Shown here one piece after another: positions 35,865 through 44,072 of a stretch of DNA of 64,000 bases. The notes beneath the pieces are model-generated. The model did not search any database and was not told the DNA's origin. It saw only the letters and a list, made by a program, of their open reading frames with translations. How positions within the stretch are numbered: position 1 is the first letter of the stretch; every line of letters starts with the position of its first letter. Origin of the DNA: Pseudarthrobacter sp. PS3-L1 (GTDB lineage Bacteria; Actinomycetota; Actinomycetes; Actinomycetales; Micrococcaceae); contig NZ_JASISU010000001.1 in the NCBI RefSeq assembly GCF_030063285.1, positions 1 to 64,000 of the forward strand. The letters run 5' to 3'. The translations under genes were made by a program, and so were the position numbers.

Positions 35865-36820
35865 GTTGCCTCGTCCTCTCGGATCATTCTGCGCACGTAA
35901 AGCCAACTCACAGCGAGGGTGAGTACGAGCATAAAGATTGACACTGCACTTGACATGCCGAAATCACCTGAACCTGTTCCTAACTGGTAGATATAGGTAC
36001 CCAGAAGGTTCGTTTCGCTGGGAACGGAGCCAACATCTTGAAGCATCTTTATCTGCGCGAAGACCCGAAGATCCCAGATAACTTGCAGCAGCAGCACAAT
36101 GGCCAGCACGGGCCGGATCATCGGAATCGTAATATGGAGTAGGCGCTGCAGCCCGGTTGCTCCGTCCATTTGCGCGGCTTCGAGCACTTCCTCTGACACT
36201 TGGCTGAAGCCGGCGTAAACACTGAAGGCGACAAATGGCACGCTCATCCAGGTCACGATGATGGCTGCCACCACATAGAAGGTAAGGGGAGCTGCCAGCC
36301 AGTTGTATCCCTGGAAGTTGAGCCCAGCTTCGGTGAGCACCCAGTTCACGACGCTGCGCCTCCAATCGAAGAGCCAGATCCAGACTGTCATTGCCGCTAC
36401 TAAGGGCATTGCCCATGCCAACAGTAGAGCTGTCTGCAAGATGTTCCTGATGAGCTTGTGAACTCGTTTCATCAGTAGGGCCAGCGCGATACCTATCGCC
36501 ATTGTGGCACCGGCGCATACAAGGCAGAACGTCAGGGATCGGGCCACGACGGCCCAGGTGTAGCTATCAAACAAGAGCTGAGTGTAGTTCTGTAGTCCAA
36601 CAAATTTTGGCGGCTGTCCGAACTGCTGAGCTAGGCCAAACTCTTGAAGAGAGGTAATTACTTGCCAGATCAACGGGTATCCCATGGCGGCCACCAGAAC
36701 CGCTACCGAAGGAATCAATAAAATATACGGTGCGGACAACCTGCGACGTGCACGGTGTGGAGAGCGTGTACCTTGGGCCGAATCTGGTGTCGCTTCGGGC
36801 TGGGTTTGAACAGCCGTCAT
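35861..36820 (-). CDS. Carbohydrate ABC permease, MalF type
   Basis: The 319-aa permease has an Ala-rich cytosolic N-terminus, six to seven helices and an EAA motif (EVLEAAQMDGATGLQRLLHITIPMI). The internal ATG 36820 has AAAGGAG upstream and is preferred over ATG 36850. It pairs with the MalG-type permease and with the binding protein, 83 bp upstream. Confidence 0.92.
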   Translation of the reverse strand: MTAVQTQPEATPDSAQGTRSPHRARRRLSAPYILLIPSVAVLVAAMGYPLIWQVITSLQEFGLAQQFGQPPKFVGLQNYTQLLFDSYTWAVVARSLTFCLVCAGATMAIGIALALLMKRVHKLIRNILQTALLLAWAMPLVAAMTVWIWLFDWRRSVVNWVLTEAGLNFQGYNWLAAPLTFYVVAAIIVTWMSVPFVAFSVYAGFSQVSEEVLEAAQMDGATGLQRLLHITIPMIRPVLAIVLLLQVIWDLRVFAQIKMLQDVGSVPSETNLLGTYIYQLGTGSGDFGMSSAVSIFMLVLTLAVSWLYVRRMIREDEAT

Positions 36821-36902
36821 GATCCCGACTCCTTTCATGGTCTTGTGCAAAGACTCGCGGTGCCGGGCATCAATCCCGGCACCGCGTTCTGCTATTTAGG
36901 GG

Positions 36903-38261
36903 TTAGCCCTTCACGTTCAGCATGGGAGTGATCTTCTTGTCATACTCGTCCGCTAAGGTTTTCAGGTCATCGGTTGCGGCGATTTTGCCAAAGAACTCTT
37001 CGAGAATGGAAGCACCTTCCACAGCCGCCCATCCAGGCGCCGCAGGGGTCAGCTTTGAGTTGGATGCAGCCCCGATTGCTGCCTTCGCGAACTGGTCGTC
37101 TCCAAGGCTTGAGACATACTTTTGATTGCCCGGGCCAAGCCCGGATTTGCCGAGCATGTTCTGGTAGTCCTCGGAGAAGATGATTTTGAGCAGTTCCTTT
37201 GACAGTTCCTGGTTTTGCGAGGCTGCAGAAATGCCGATATTTGAGCCGCCTGCGAAGACAGGCGCGGGCTTCCCATCGTTGCCTGGCAGGACGAAGGCGC
37301 CGAAGGTTTCATCGTTCCACTGCCTCACGGGCTTGCCGTCTTCCCCGACACCGAGGTCCCCGATGGAAGTATGTGCCCAGCCTGGGGCCATTATCGTCGC
37401 AGCGGCGAGGGATGTTGATCCCGCGGATTTGCCCCCCTCATCCAGGATCTCGTCCTTATCATTGATGTAAAGCCATGGCGTTGCATCCTTTGCATCCGCG
37501 GGTGCCTTTGACGCGTTCTGGTAAATATCTCGCAGTTGCCCCAGGCCTTTGAGCGTTTTTGAGTCCCCGAGCGTAGAGACCCACTGGTCTCCGTCCTTAC
37601 GGGCCAGGTCTCCTCCGTTGGCGAACACCCAAGAGATACCATTGCGCCAGTCCTGTCCACCGAGGAAAAACCCGGAGAAGTTCTCTACTCCGCGGGGGTT
37701 CTTGTTCGCAATTTCTTCTACGGTCGCGTTGAACTCCTCGAGTGTCGTTGGCTGTTTGACCCCTGCCTCGCTCCACACATCCTTCCTTTGGAACATGTAG
37801 CGCGACCCAAAGTAGTAAGGGAGTGTGAAATTGGCGCCTTCTACGGTGCCCACATCCACGAAGGATTGTAGGAGGTCTGCACCACCGAGTTCCTTATACA
37901 TGTCCGAAATGTCTGAGAAAGCGCCCACATTTGTGAACGTCGGGGACTGCGTATTTCCCAACTCGACGACATCGGGGGTGTTGTTGGAATCGGGGAGGGC
38001 AGTCGTGAGTTTTGTGACAATGTCACCCCAGGACTGTTCCTCAATGACCAAGGTGGAACCTGTCGTTTCTTGAAACGTCTTTTTCAGGTAGGCGCGCAGC
38101 TCGTCGTTGGTGTCGCCGCCCGCTAACCACAACGTTATTTCCTGGCCGCTTCCAGCAGCCGGAGCATTCTTGGATTCCGTCCCCGCGCCTCCGGAACCGC
38201 AGGCTGAAAGCATCAGTGCGGATGCCGTAGCCAGGGCTAGGAGACCATGTTGTTTCTTCAT
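36903..38261 (-). CDS. Sugar-binding lipoprotein of the ABC importer
   Basis: The 452-aa extracellular solute-binding protein (family 1) has a lipobox (ASALMLSAC), a Gly/Ser-rich tether, and the typical SBP-1 regions EITLWLAGGDTNDELRAYLKK and TPDVVELGNTQSPTFTNVGAFSDIS. The start MKKQHGLLALAT (38261) fits a signal better than upstream ATG 38297. It is followed by its two permeases and precedes the GH3 and kinase, so amino-sugar oligomers are the likely ligand. Confidence 0.9.
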   Translation of the reverse strand: MKKQHGLLALATASALMLSACGSGGAGTESKNAPAAGSGQEITLWLAGGDTNDELRAYLKKTFQETTGSTLVIEEQSWGDIVTKLTTALPDSNNTPDVVELGNTQSPTFTNVGAFSDISDMYKELGGADLLQSFVDVGTVEGANFTLPYYFGSRYMFQRKDVWSEAGVKQPTTLEEFNATVEEIANKNPRGVENFSGFFLGGQDWRNGISWVFANGGDLARKDGDQWVSTLGDSKTLKGLGQLRDIYQNASKAPADAKDATPWLYINDKDEILDEGGKSAGSTSLAAATIMAPGWAHTSIGDLGVGEDGKPVRQWNDETFGAFVLPGNDGKPAPVFAGGSNIGISAASQNQELSKELLKIIFSEDYQNMLGKSGLGPGNQKYVSSLGDDQFAKAAIGAASNSKLTPAAPGWAAVEGASILEEFFGKIAATDDLKTLADEYDKKITPMLNVKG

Positions 38262-38317
38262 GTGAAATTTCACTTTCGTCATCGAAATAGTGGGCATGCA
38301 ACGGCTACAGTCCCGAT

Positions 38318-39502
38318 TCAGGCAACTCCAAGTTGTTCTGAGAGGACCATCACTGCGGCCCCTCGCAGGACAATGTCCTGGCCTTGGGTGGTCATCCGGA
38401 AGTTCACGTCACTGGTAAATTCGGCCAGTGTTCGTCTCCGGAGTGTTTTGGCGGCCGCGTCGAGGAGCGGACCGCCGAGTAAATGAAGTGGGCCGCTGAG
38501 TACAACCTCTGAGAGGTTCAGGGCCCCAACTATCGGGGCAAGGGCGATACCAAGCCTCTGGCCTGCCTCGATTAGCACGATGTCGCGCAAAGCATCGACT
38601 TTCTCCGAGGTCGCGGCTTCAAGATTGGGGACCGAGAGCCAAGTTTCGAGGCATCCGCACTTGCCACATACACAGCGGGCTCCACCATCAGTGCCCACGG
38701 TTACATGGCCGATTTCACCAGCCGCGAAACGGCTACCAAGCAGGGCACGACCACCTACCACCAGACCTGAGCCCACACCGTGGCCAACCTTGATCAGCAT
38801 GAGATCAGTACTCGGATTCGAGAATGTGGTCTCAGCCAAAACCGCAGCGTTTGCGTCGTTAGCCACCGTGACAGGCAGAGCGGATGCTTCGGAGAGAATC
38901 TTTCGCAAATCAAAATCAGACCAACCCAAATTAGGTGCCGACTGAACGACCCCGTTAGCGTCGACAATTCCCGGAGAACCTACGCCGATGCCAATAACGG
39001 GGGCGGTGGCCAGCACAAGGGTTTGCTGGAGTAGGCTCAGTACCTCCTCCACCGCACCCTGACCAGGTCCGGCCACATGCTTGACCTCGCATCGGTTCAA
39101 TATGTTGCCATCCAGATCCATAACCGCACCCCGGAAGATCGTATGCTCCGCCAAATCGAGACTCACGATCTGCAGCCCATCACGGTTAATATCGACGAGC
39201 ATCGCCGGCTTTCCGGGGCGGGATCCTTCGCGGTGCCCACGCTCGACGACGTAGCCGTTGGCAATCAGTTCTGCGACCAGTTCAGAAGCGGTCATTCGAG
39301 TAAAACCGAGCTCCCTGGCAAGATCGGCTCGGCTGAGTTCCCCTGCTCGGTAGAGGGTTTGGAGAACCAACGCCAGATTGTGACTCCGGGCATGGCCCGG
39401 CAAGGCTTTCGATTCAGGCTGAAACCCAGGGCGCGAGAGCTTGGACGGTAATGGGTGAGGCACCGTTGTGGGGGACTGCGAATCGCGTGATCTAACTAAC
39501 AT
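38318..39502 (-). CDS. ROK-family transcription regulator (NagC-like)
   Basis: The 394-aa protein has an N-terminal winged helix (ALVLQTLYRAGELSRADLARELGFTRMTASELVAELI) and a ROK domain (GEIGHVTVGT, zinc site CVCGKCGCLE). It is expected to repress the downstream sugar operon until the sugar or its phosphate binds. ATG 39502 is chosen because the upstream frame residues look non-coding. An inverted repeat, TGTTTG-N13-CAAACA, spans the start codon and may be its operator. Confidence 0.9.
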   Translation of the reverse strand: MLVRSRDSQSPTTVPHPLPSKLSRPGFQPESKALPGHARSHNLALVLQTLYRAGELSRADLARELGFTRMTASELVAELIANGYVVERGHREGSRPGKPAMLVDINRDGLQIVSLDLAEHTIFRGAVMDLDGNILNRCEVKHVAGPGQGAVEEVLSLLQQTLVLATAPVIGIGVGSPGIVDANGVVQSAPNLGWSDFDLRKILSEASALPVTVANDANAAVLAETTFSNPSTDLMLIKVGHGVGSGLVVGGRALLGSRFAAGEIGHVTVGTDGGARCVCGKCGCLETWLSVPNLEAATSEKVDALRDIVLIEAGQRLGIALAPIVGALNLSEVVLSGPLHLLGGPLLDAAAKTLRRRTLAEFTSDVNFRMTTQGQDIVLRGAAVMVLSEQLGVA

Positions 39503-39526
39503 GTTTGAAAGTATGGTGTACAAACA
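39502..39526. promoter_or_regulatory. Candidate operator at the ROK regulator start
   Basis: TGTTTG (39502-39507) and CAAACA (39521-39526) form an inverted repeat separated by 13 bp, overlapping the ATG of the ROK regulator. Position suggests autoregulation and control of the amino-sugar operon. A ROK binding site usually has such arms, but the regulator of this site is not proven. Confidence 0.4.
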
Positions 39527-39627
39527 AACTTTTCGCAATAGGAAACCGAACCGAGCTGTTGAGAGTTTGTCGGGCACCGTTTGTGTTGAAGACTTAGACC
39601 CGGCCTGAGGGCTTCTCTCGGTTTGGT

Positions 39628-39918
39628 ATGCAGCACTGGCCAGTAGTAGCTCTTCCCCGTGTCGTAGTTGCGGTACTTGAAGGAGGGGACGCTGTCGACG
39701 ACGGCAAAAGTCGGCCACGAATGCAGGCGCGGAGATACGTACACGTCTCCTTCGAAGAACGGGAGTTGACAGTCCTGCGGCGCTCCTTGCTGGATGCCGT
39801 AGGACTGTCGGAAGTAGCATCGATGATCCCGCGCGTGGTTGAACTCGTTGGCAAGCTGTCATCGCTCGGCCCAGAATTCCCCCGAATGTGGCGCGCAACG
39901 ATGTCGCTTAGGGCCTAG
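39628..39918 (+). pseudogene. Possible MmyB-type regulator C-terminal relic
   Basis: The last 60 residues resemble the ligand-binding end of MmyB-like Xre regulators: RRYVHVSFEERELTVLRRSLL, then LVGKLSSLGPEFPRMWRA, matching their LVGELS-x-x-SPEF-x-x-LW pattern. Its HTH half is missing. Identification rests on one motif. Confidence 0.35.
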
Positions 39919-40222
39919 GCGCCAGCGTCAGGTTCGATTACCCGGTGGTCTGTGGGTTTGGGTTGGACCTCGAGAAACTTGATGTCGCAGGCACGGAGGG
40001 AATCATGCTCGCCGTCTAACGTGCACAACCTGGTACGGAAACGGCAGAACGACTAGCTCTCCACGGATCAATATCCTCGTCACCTACGGCACCCGCTAGC
40101 GAAGGACGAACAACGCACAGTGGCGCCGCACCAACCTGAAAAGCTCGGAGTTGATCGTTGAAGTGGCGGAACTTTCGATAATGGGCCAAGATACATCGTT
40201 GACACACCTCAATTGGCCCGTC
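39919..40222. other. Decayed stretch, nothing supported
   Basis: About 300 bp between the MmyB-like tail and repeat copy G. Short frames exist in both directions, but none resembles a known protein. Confidence 0.35.
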
Positions 40223-40243
40223 GTTCTCATATGCACTTATATC
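40223..40243 (+). repeat. res-like repeat element, copy G (core only)
   Basis: The core reads GTTCTCATATGCACTTATATC in the usual two blocks. It borders the chimera of a carbohydrate-binding tail and ISL3 transposase. Confidence 0.5.
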
Positions 40244-40313
40244 GGAACGTCGCTGAGGTACCTCGAAGTGTCAACCGCGCAAGGTTGAGGTTGTTCGTTT
40301 TTTGCAGCAGATG

Positions 40314-40394
40314 TTATCCGACAGTGAGGGTGTCTAAATAGGGTGCCCATCCTGTTTCGTTCCAGAATTCTATGGTGTTGTTGCCAGCGTTCAA
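40314..40394 (-). pseudogene. C-terminal tail of a carbohydrate-active enzyme
   Basis: The minus strand reads LNAGNNTIEFWNETGWAPYL and DTLTVG then stop. This matches the terminal strand of carbohydrate-binding modules on glycoside hydrolases (NTI-x-F, GWAP-x-LD). Only the last 26 or so residues survive, fused in frame to ISL3 transposase sequence. Confidence 0.5.
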
Positions 40395-40935
40395 CGACGC
40401 GAACGCGGCGAGGATCTCGGAGACTGTTTTCCGGCCCGTCTCTGGGCGGGCATGGGAAACCGTGAGGAGTTGTTGGTGGCACTGTCAGGCAAGGGTGACG
40501 TCATGGTTTGGATCTCCTTCTTCGAGCTTCGTGTTCAGCCTTGCGATCTGTTTCAGCGCGAGGTGTTGTGTCCCGATGTGCAGGCTCCGCCGTATTCCGT
40601 TGAGCAGGCCCTTGGCGTATCCACGCCGGCCCACGTGCCTTCCTAAACGCTACGGCGGGCCTGATCATAACGATGGATCCAAGCTTGAGGACGTGGAAGA
40701 CATCCAGGACGGTGATGGTCTCGGGTAGTTCATCGCGGATTGCGTTCGCCTGGCCCCGGAACGGATCCAGAACGGCAGTCCCGATCCAATCAGCGAACCC
40801 CACGGCTTGGTTCTTCAGCCAGTGCGCGTAGGCCTTGCCGGAGCGACCCAGAACGAGATCAAGCAACTGCGCATGCACCACGGCGTTGGCCTTACGCATG
40901 GAATTCACGAGCCCGGTGACCACACTGGAGCCAAG
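40394..40935 (-). pseudogene. ISL3-family transposase remnant
   Basis: The readable parts are QLLDLVLGRSGKAYAHWLKN, TAVLDPFRGQANAIRDELPE, TVLDVFHVLKLGS and, in another frame, GLLNGIRRSLHIGTQHLALK. These are characteristic ISL3 core segments, the second including a catalytic Asp. A frameshift and the loss of both ends make it inactive. It joins a GH tail on one side and interrupts a small leftward operon on the other. Confidence 0.8.
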
Positions 40936-41180
40936 GAACTCTGTGTGTATATCCAGAGGTGCTCATCGACGCCGTGACCGCACGGGCAGTGAGTTTCGTC
41001 CGGGGCCCGCCTCGGGCAGTATGATCTCTCGCCAATGAAGACCCGAGAGACCTGCCGCATGATCGGTGCGGGATCTTCTACGAGTGTGCCCAGGCGTTCG
41101 CGTACCTGTTCCTGGGTGGGGAGACCAAACTCGTTCCGTATTTGCTCCCATACGGTTTCTGGGACGGGTCCGTGACTCAT
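40935..41180 (-). CDS. Hypothetical protein truncated by ISL3 DNA
   Basis: The frame starts MSHGPVPETVWEQIRNEFGL and holds CPRRAPDETHCPCGHGVDEHLWIYTQ, a CPC-H pattern that could bind zinc. Family unknown. From about 40935 it runs into ISL3 sequence, so the 3' part is lost. Its ATG directly follows AAGGGG, so the real start may lie elsewhere. Confidence 0.4.
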
Positions 41181-41194
41181 CCCCTTAGCTAGCC

Positions 41195-41521
41195 CTAGAC
41201 CGTGTCATCAATGGAGGACAGGACCCAGCTAGGGGAGAGCGGGCGGCGGCGTATTTCCATGGTCCGCAGCGGGGAGGCTGTGTTGATGCGTACTTGTACG
41301 CGCCAGACATGCACGTTCACGACGTCCACGCCGATGGGTGCCCGGGTCTGGGTGTCCCACCAGGGCTCGCGTTCATACCAGCGCACTGGATCAGCCGCAA
41401 TAGCCCAGATCCGTCCTGCGTACCGGATAGCCAACGGAACCCCGGCCAGGGTAAACCTGACATCGACCCGTTCCGGGACCTCCACCGGTGTTGGGGGTGC
41501 TTCATTCTGTACTACGCTCAC
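41195..41521 (-). CDS. DUF6504-like small protein
   Basis: The 108-aa protein includes VDVRFTLAGVPLAIRYAGRIWAIAADPVRWYEREPWW and IGVDVVNVHVWRVQVRI, resembling DUF6504-type sequences that occur beside DNA-repair genes and on plasmids. The start is GTG with GGGAGAGAAC upstream. It partly overlaps the next leftward-transcribed neighbour (20 bp). Function unknown. Confidence 0.5.
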   Translation of the reverse strand: MSVVQNEAPPTPVEVPERVDVRFTLAGVPLAIRYAGRIWAIAADPVRWYEREPWWDTQTRAPIGVDVVNVHVWRVQVRINTASPLRTMEIRRRPLSPSWVLSSIDDTV

Positions 41522-41831
41522 GCTTTGTTCTCTCTCCCAAAGTTCGGTTCAGTTCCGTTGTCCGGCTCACAGCTGATGCCCACACCCAGGTCCGGTAGCG
41601 CACGGGCCCGTCGTCCCAACACACCTGGACAGCTTTCGTTGTCCAGGAATGAGCGACGCCTTCGATAAGTTCGGCACAGTCCTGGAACCTGATCCACGCA
41701 CGAACACCGATCCCATGGACGTCCGTCTCGGAAGGGTTGTTCGCGAAGTCCAGTTCCTCGGGGGTAGGCCCGATAGGTTGGGCACGAAGGGCGTACTGGG
41801 CCTGTAACGCACGTCTTTGTTCCGCATTCAC
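41502..41831 (-). CDS. Hypothetical protein (109 aa)
   Basis: Not recognised. The chosen GTG start (41831) has AAAGG eight bases upstream; the longer frame to 41870 adds residues that look non-coding. It contains an acidic central segment (TPEELDFANNPSETDVHG) and a C-terminal basic tail. It shares a 20-bp overlap with the DUF6504-like gene, indicating a common transcript. Confidence 0.5.
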   Translation of the reverse strand: MNAEQRRALQAQYALRAQPIGPTPEELDFANNPSETDVHGIGVRAWIRFQDCAELIEGVAHSWTTKAVQVCWDDGPVRYRTWVWASAVSRTTELNRTLGERTKRERSTE

Positions 41832-42101
41832 CGCCCACACCTTTAGAACACATATACCCACACCAACCACTTGTTGCGAACACCAGTTCTAACCAATGAA
41901 CGTTTTCAGTGTGAGGCCAGGGTCAGACAACGACCTGAGCCCTTAGTTCCTGAAACGATGCGTCTGCTCTAGTTTGTCTCGCGGGTTTTGGAGTGAGCTT
42001 CTGTGGGGGACAAGTAAATGTCGGAGCGTTCGAGCGAATGGCGATCCACAAAGGGTGCTAACTCGTCGGCCACAGTGCCGGGGCCCGAGCTAAGTCCGAG
42101 G

Positions 42102-42926
42102 TCATGCATCACGGGAATCGTTGTCACCGCGGTTGCTTGGTACATCGGTTCTTTCGTTGTCTTCGGTCGTATCATTTGGCACGGCGTTTGCGGCTGTTTT
42201 GTCTTGGATCTGTGTGGCGATGACGCTGGCGTGAGCAAGCACTTCTAGTTGTGCGGGGTTGTAGAGCTCGGTCATGGTTTCGACAAAGGTTTCCTGGGTG
42301 ACTTGTGGGCTTTTGGAGAGGTGCGCTTTTTGGTCGACCAGCCAGGGGTAGTCCGCGAGGTGTTGTGCGATAAGAGGTGCGAACGTCGCTGCTAGTCGGT
42401 GTTTAGTGGCCTCATCTGCGTCGGGCTGCAACGTATTGAAATCCTCGTTCGCATCGTCTTCTCGCGGCTCGGACTCCACCATTTGCTTGAGGTCGGCCAT
42501 TGCTGCCTCGTCGTAGAGTTGAGAGTAGATGAGCATGAGTGAACGTTCCGGACCTGATAAGAGTCCGGAGATCTCTTCGAAACCTGCGGGTACGTCTGTG
42601 GTTGTGGAGCCCTGCAGGATTGCTTGAATTTCGGTGCGTGCGCGTTGCAATCGTGTGATGCTTGCGGATAGTTCCGCTTCGATTCCCAGTAGTCCTGGGT
42701 AGGTTGGTTCCCCGCTAAACCCTATTGACTCGATCTGCGCGAGTGGTACGCCCAGGTCGCGGAGGCGGCGGATCTGCAGCAGACGGACGAGGTGTCGGGC
42801 TCCGTATTTCTTATAGCCATTGGTCATCCGTTCTGGTTCCTCGAGAAGCCCTGACCGGTGATAGTGACGGATAGTGTTCACTGTCGTTCCGGCGAGGTCG
42901 GCTACCTCGCGTGTACTCCAAGGCAT
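42102..42926 (-). CDS. MerR-family transcription regulator
   Basis: The 274-aa protein has an N-terminal MerR winged helix (STREVADLAGTTVNTIRHYHRSGLLEEPERMTNGYKKY, residues 4-41) with the conserved IRHY-x-x-GLL core, and a central helical dimerisation region. Its C-terminal tail (about 240-274) is low complexity. Divergent from the small multidrug-exporter gene with an operator-like palindrome between them, it is likely its activator or repressor. The ligand is unknown. Confidence 0.9.
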   Translation of the reverse strand: MPWSTREVADLAGTTVNTIRHYHRSGLLEEPERMTNGYKKYGARHLVRLLQIRRLRDLGVPLAQIESIGFSGEPTYPGLLGIEAELSASITRLQRARTEIQAILQGSTTTDVPAGFEEISGLLSGPERSLMLIYSQLYDEAAMADLKQMVESEPREDDANEDFNTLQPDADEATKHRLAATFAPLIAQHLADYPWLVDQKAHLSKSPQVTQETFVETMTELYNPAQLEVLAHASVIATQIQDKTAANAVPNDTTEDNERTDVPSNRGDNDSRDA

Positions 42927-42987
42927 GTCCGTTTCCTTTTCGGTTGCGCCACCGCCGTGGGCCGACTGTGATCAGGAACCCATTCAA

Positions 42988-43010
42988 GACTATGTTCCTG
43001 GAACAGGGTC
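42988..43010. promoter_or_regulatory. MerR-type operator
   Basis: GAC-TA-TGTTCC-T-GGAACA-GG-GTC is a near-perfect palindrome midway between the MerR start (42926) and the exporter start (43132). Such spaced GAC/GTC arms are typical of MerR drug-sensor sites. A second imperfect pair GACTCTGT-N7-ACACAGTC lies near 43055-43077. Confidence 0.6.
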
Positions 43011-43131
43011 AAAGCAAGGGGCGAGGAATTGGTTAGGGGAGAGGCAGTGCTTGACTCTGTCGTAAGAACACAGTCTTGACTGTTTGGCAAAGGCGTCGTT
43101 TACGGGCGCCGAGACCGAACAGGGAAGAGAC

Positions 43132-43761
43132 ATGAATAATCCATATGAGTGGCTGCAAAGCTTCATCGATCAAGTACCGAGTATCCTCCAACCGTTAATC
43201 GTGGCCTTGGCTGGCGCGGTCCCTTATATTGAGGGAGAAGGAGCGGCAGCTTTCGGCATTATTGCGGGTATTAACCCGATCATTGCCGCTATTGCTGGGG
43301 CAACAGGAAACATTTTGTGCGTTATCGCTATTGTTCTGCTGGGTTCTAGTGTCCGAGAACGCGTTGTTGTTCATCGTGCATCGCGCACGGCATCAGCCCA
43401 AGGAACGAGGACTTCTACTCCGACTCTCCATGGAGTCCCGGATGACAATACATCATTGTCCACGGCGCCCAACACCTCTTCGGTTGACGTGATTGAGTAT
43501 CCCGCCGGTGATGGAGAGACTAAACCAGCTCGGGGAGTGAAGGGCCAGGTGAAGCTACGTCGTTGGCTGGTGAAGTTTGGGGTTCCCGGCGCTAGCCTAC
43601 TTGCCCCGTTGGCACTGCCAACGATGCTTACTGCAGCATTTTTCGTTGGTATGGGCATCCCAAAGAAGCGCGTTATTTTTTGGCAGGTCACCGCGATTTT
43701 CCTATGGACGAGCGCTGTGGCACTAGCGGCAACTAGCGTCCTTGCAGGGCTTGGATGGTGA
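43132..43761 (+). CDS. Small multidrug efflux-family membrane protein
   Basis: The 209-aa protein matches the small multidrug exporter family (Sm_multidrug_ex): PLIVALAGAVPYIEGEGAAAFGIIAGINPIIAA at the N-terminus and FGVPGASLLAPLALPTMLTAAFFVGMGIP with a following helix at the C-terminus. The long polar insert (about residues 80-145) is unusual. Start ATG 43132 leaves the palindromic operator free upstream. Confidence 0.75.
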   Translation: MNNPYEWLQSFIDQVPSILQPLIVALAGAVPYIEGEGAAAFGIIAGINPIIAAIAGATGNILCVIAIVLLGSSVRERVVVHRASRTASAQGTRTSTPTLHGVPDDNTSLSTAPNTSSVDVIEYPAGDGETKPARGVKGQVKLRRWLVKFGVPGASLLAPLALPTMLTAAFFVGMGIPKKRVIFWQVTAIFLWTSAVALAATSVLAGLGW

Positions 43762-44072
43762 GAATCCACCCGAGAGTGATTGTCATCGGGTCTTCGGAAA
43801 CGCGCCTCAGATGCACTGTCAGTAGCACTAGGGTTCTGTGGACTCTCGACACCGGGGCGCGAACACGAAGGGATCCTCATCGGTCGCAGATGAGGTCTCC
43901 GTCGCCTGCAGATTCGAGAGTCCATCAACCATCAGCCCCTAGTAAGGGCTCTTCACGGGATGCTAGTGAACTTCGTCGTGGAGTCGGTGGCTGGTGACAG
44001 TATGTGTCTGGGGTTTTTTGACCAGTCGTCGTTGGTGCCATGAAACACTGCTATGTATGGGTTGAATGCTTG
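43762..44072. other. Intergenic region, nothing supported
   Basis: About 310 bp between convergent genes. I see no gene, strong hairpin or repeat here. Confidence 0.4.
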
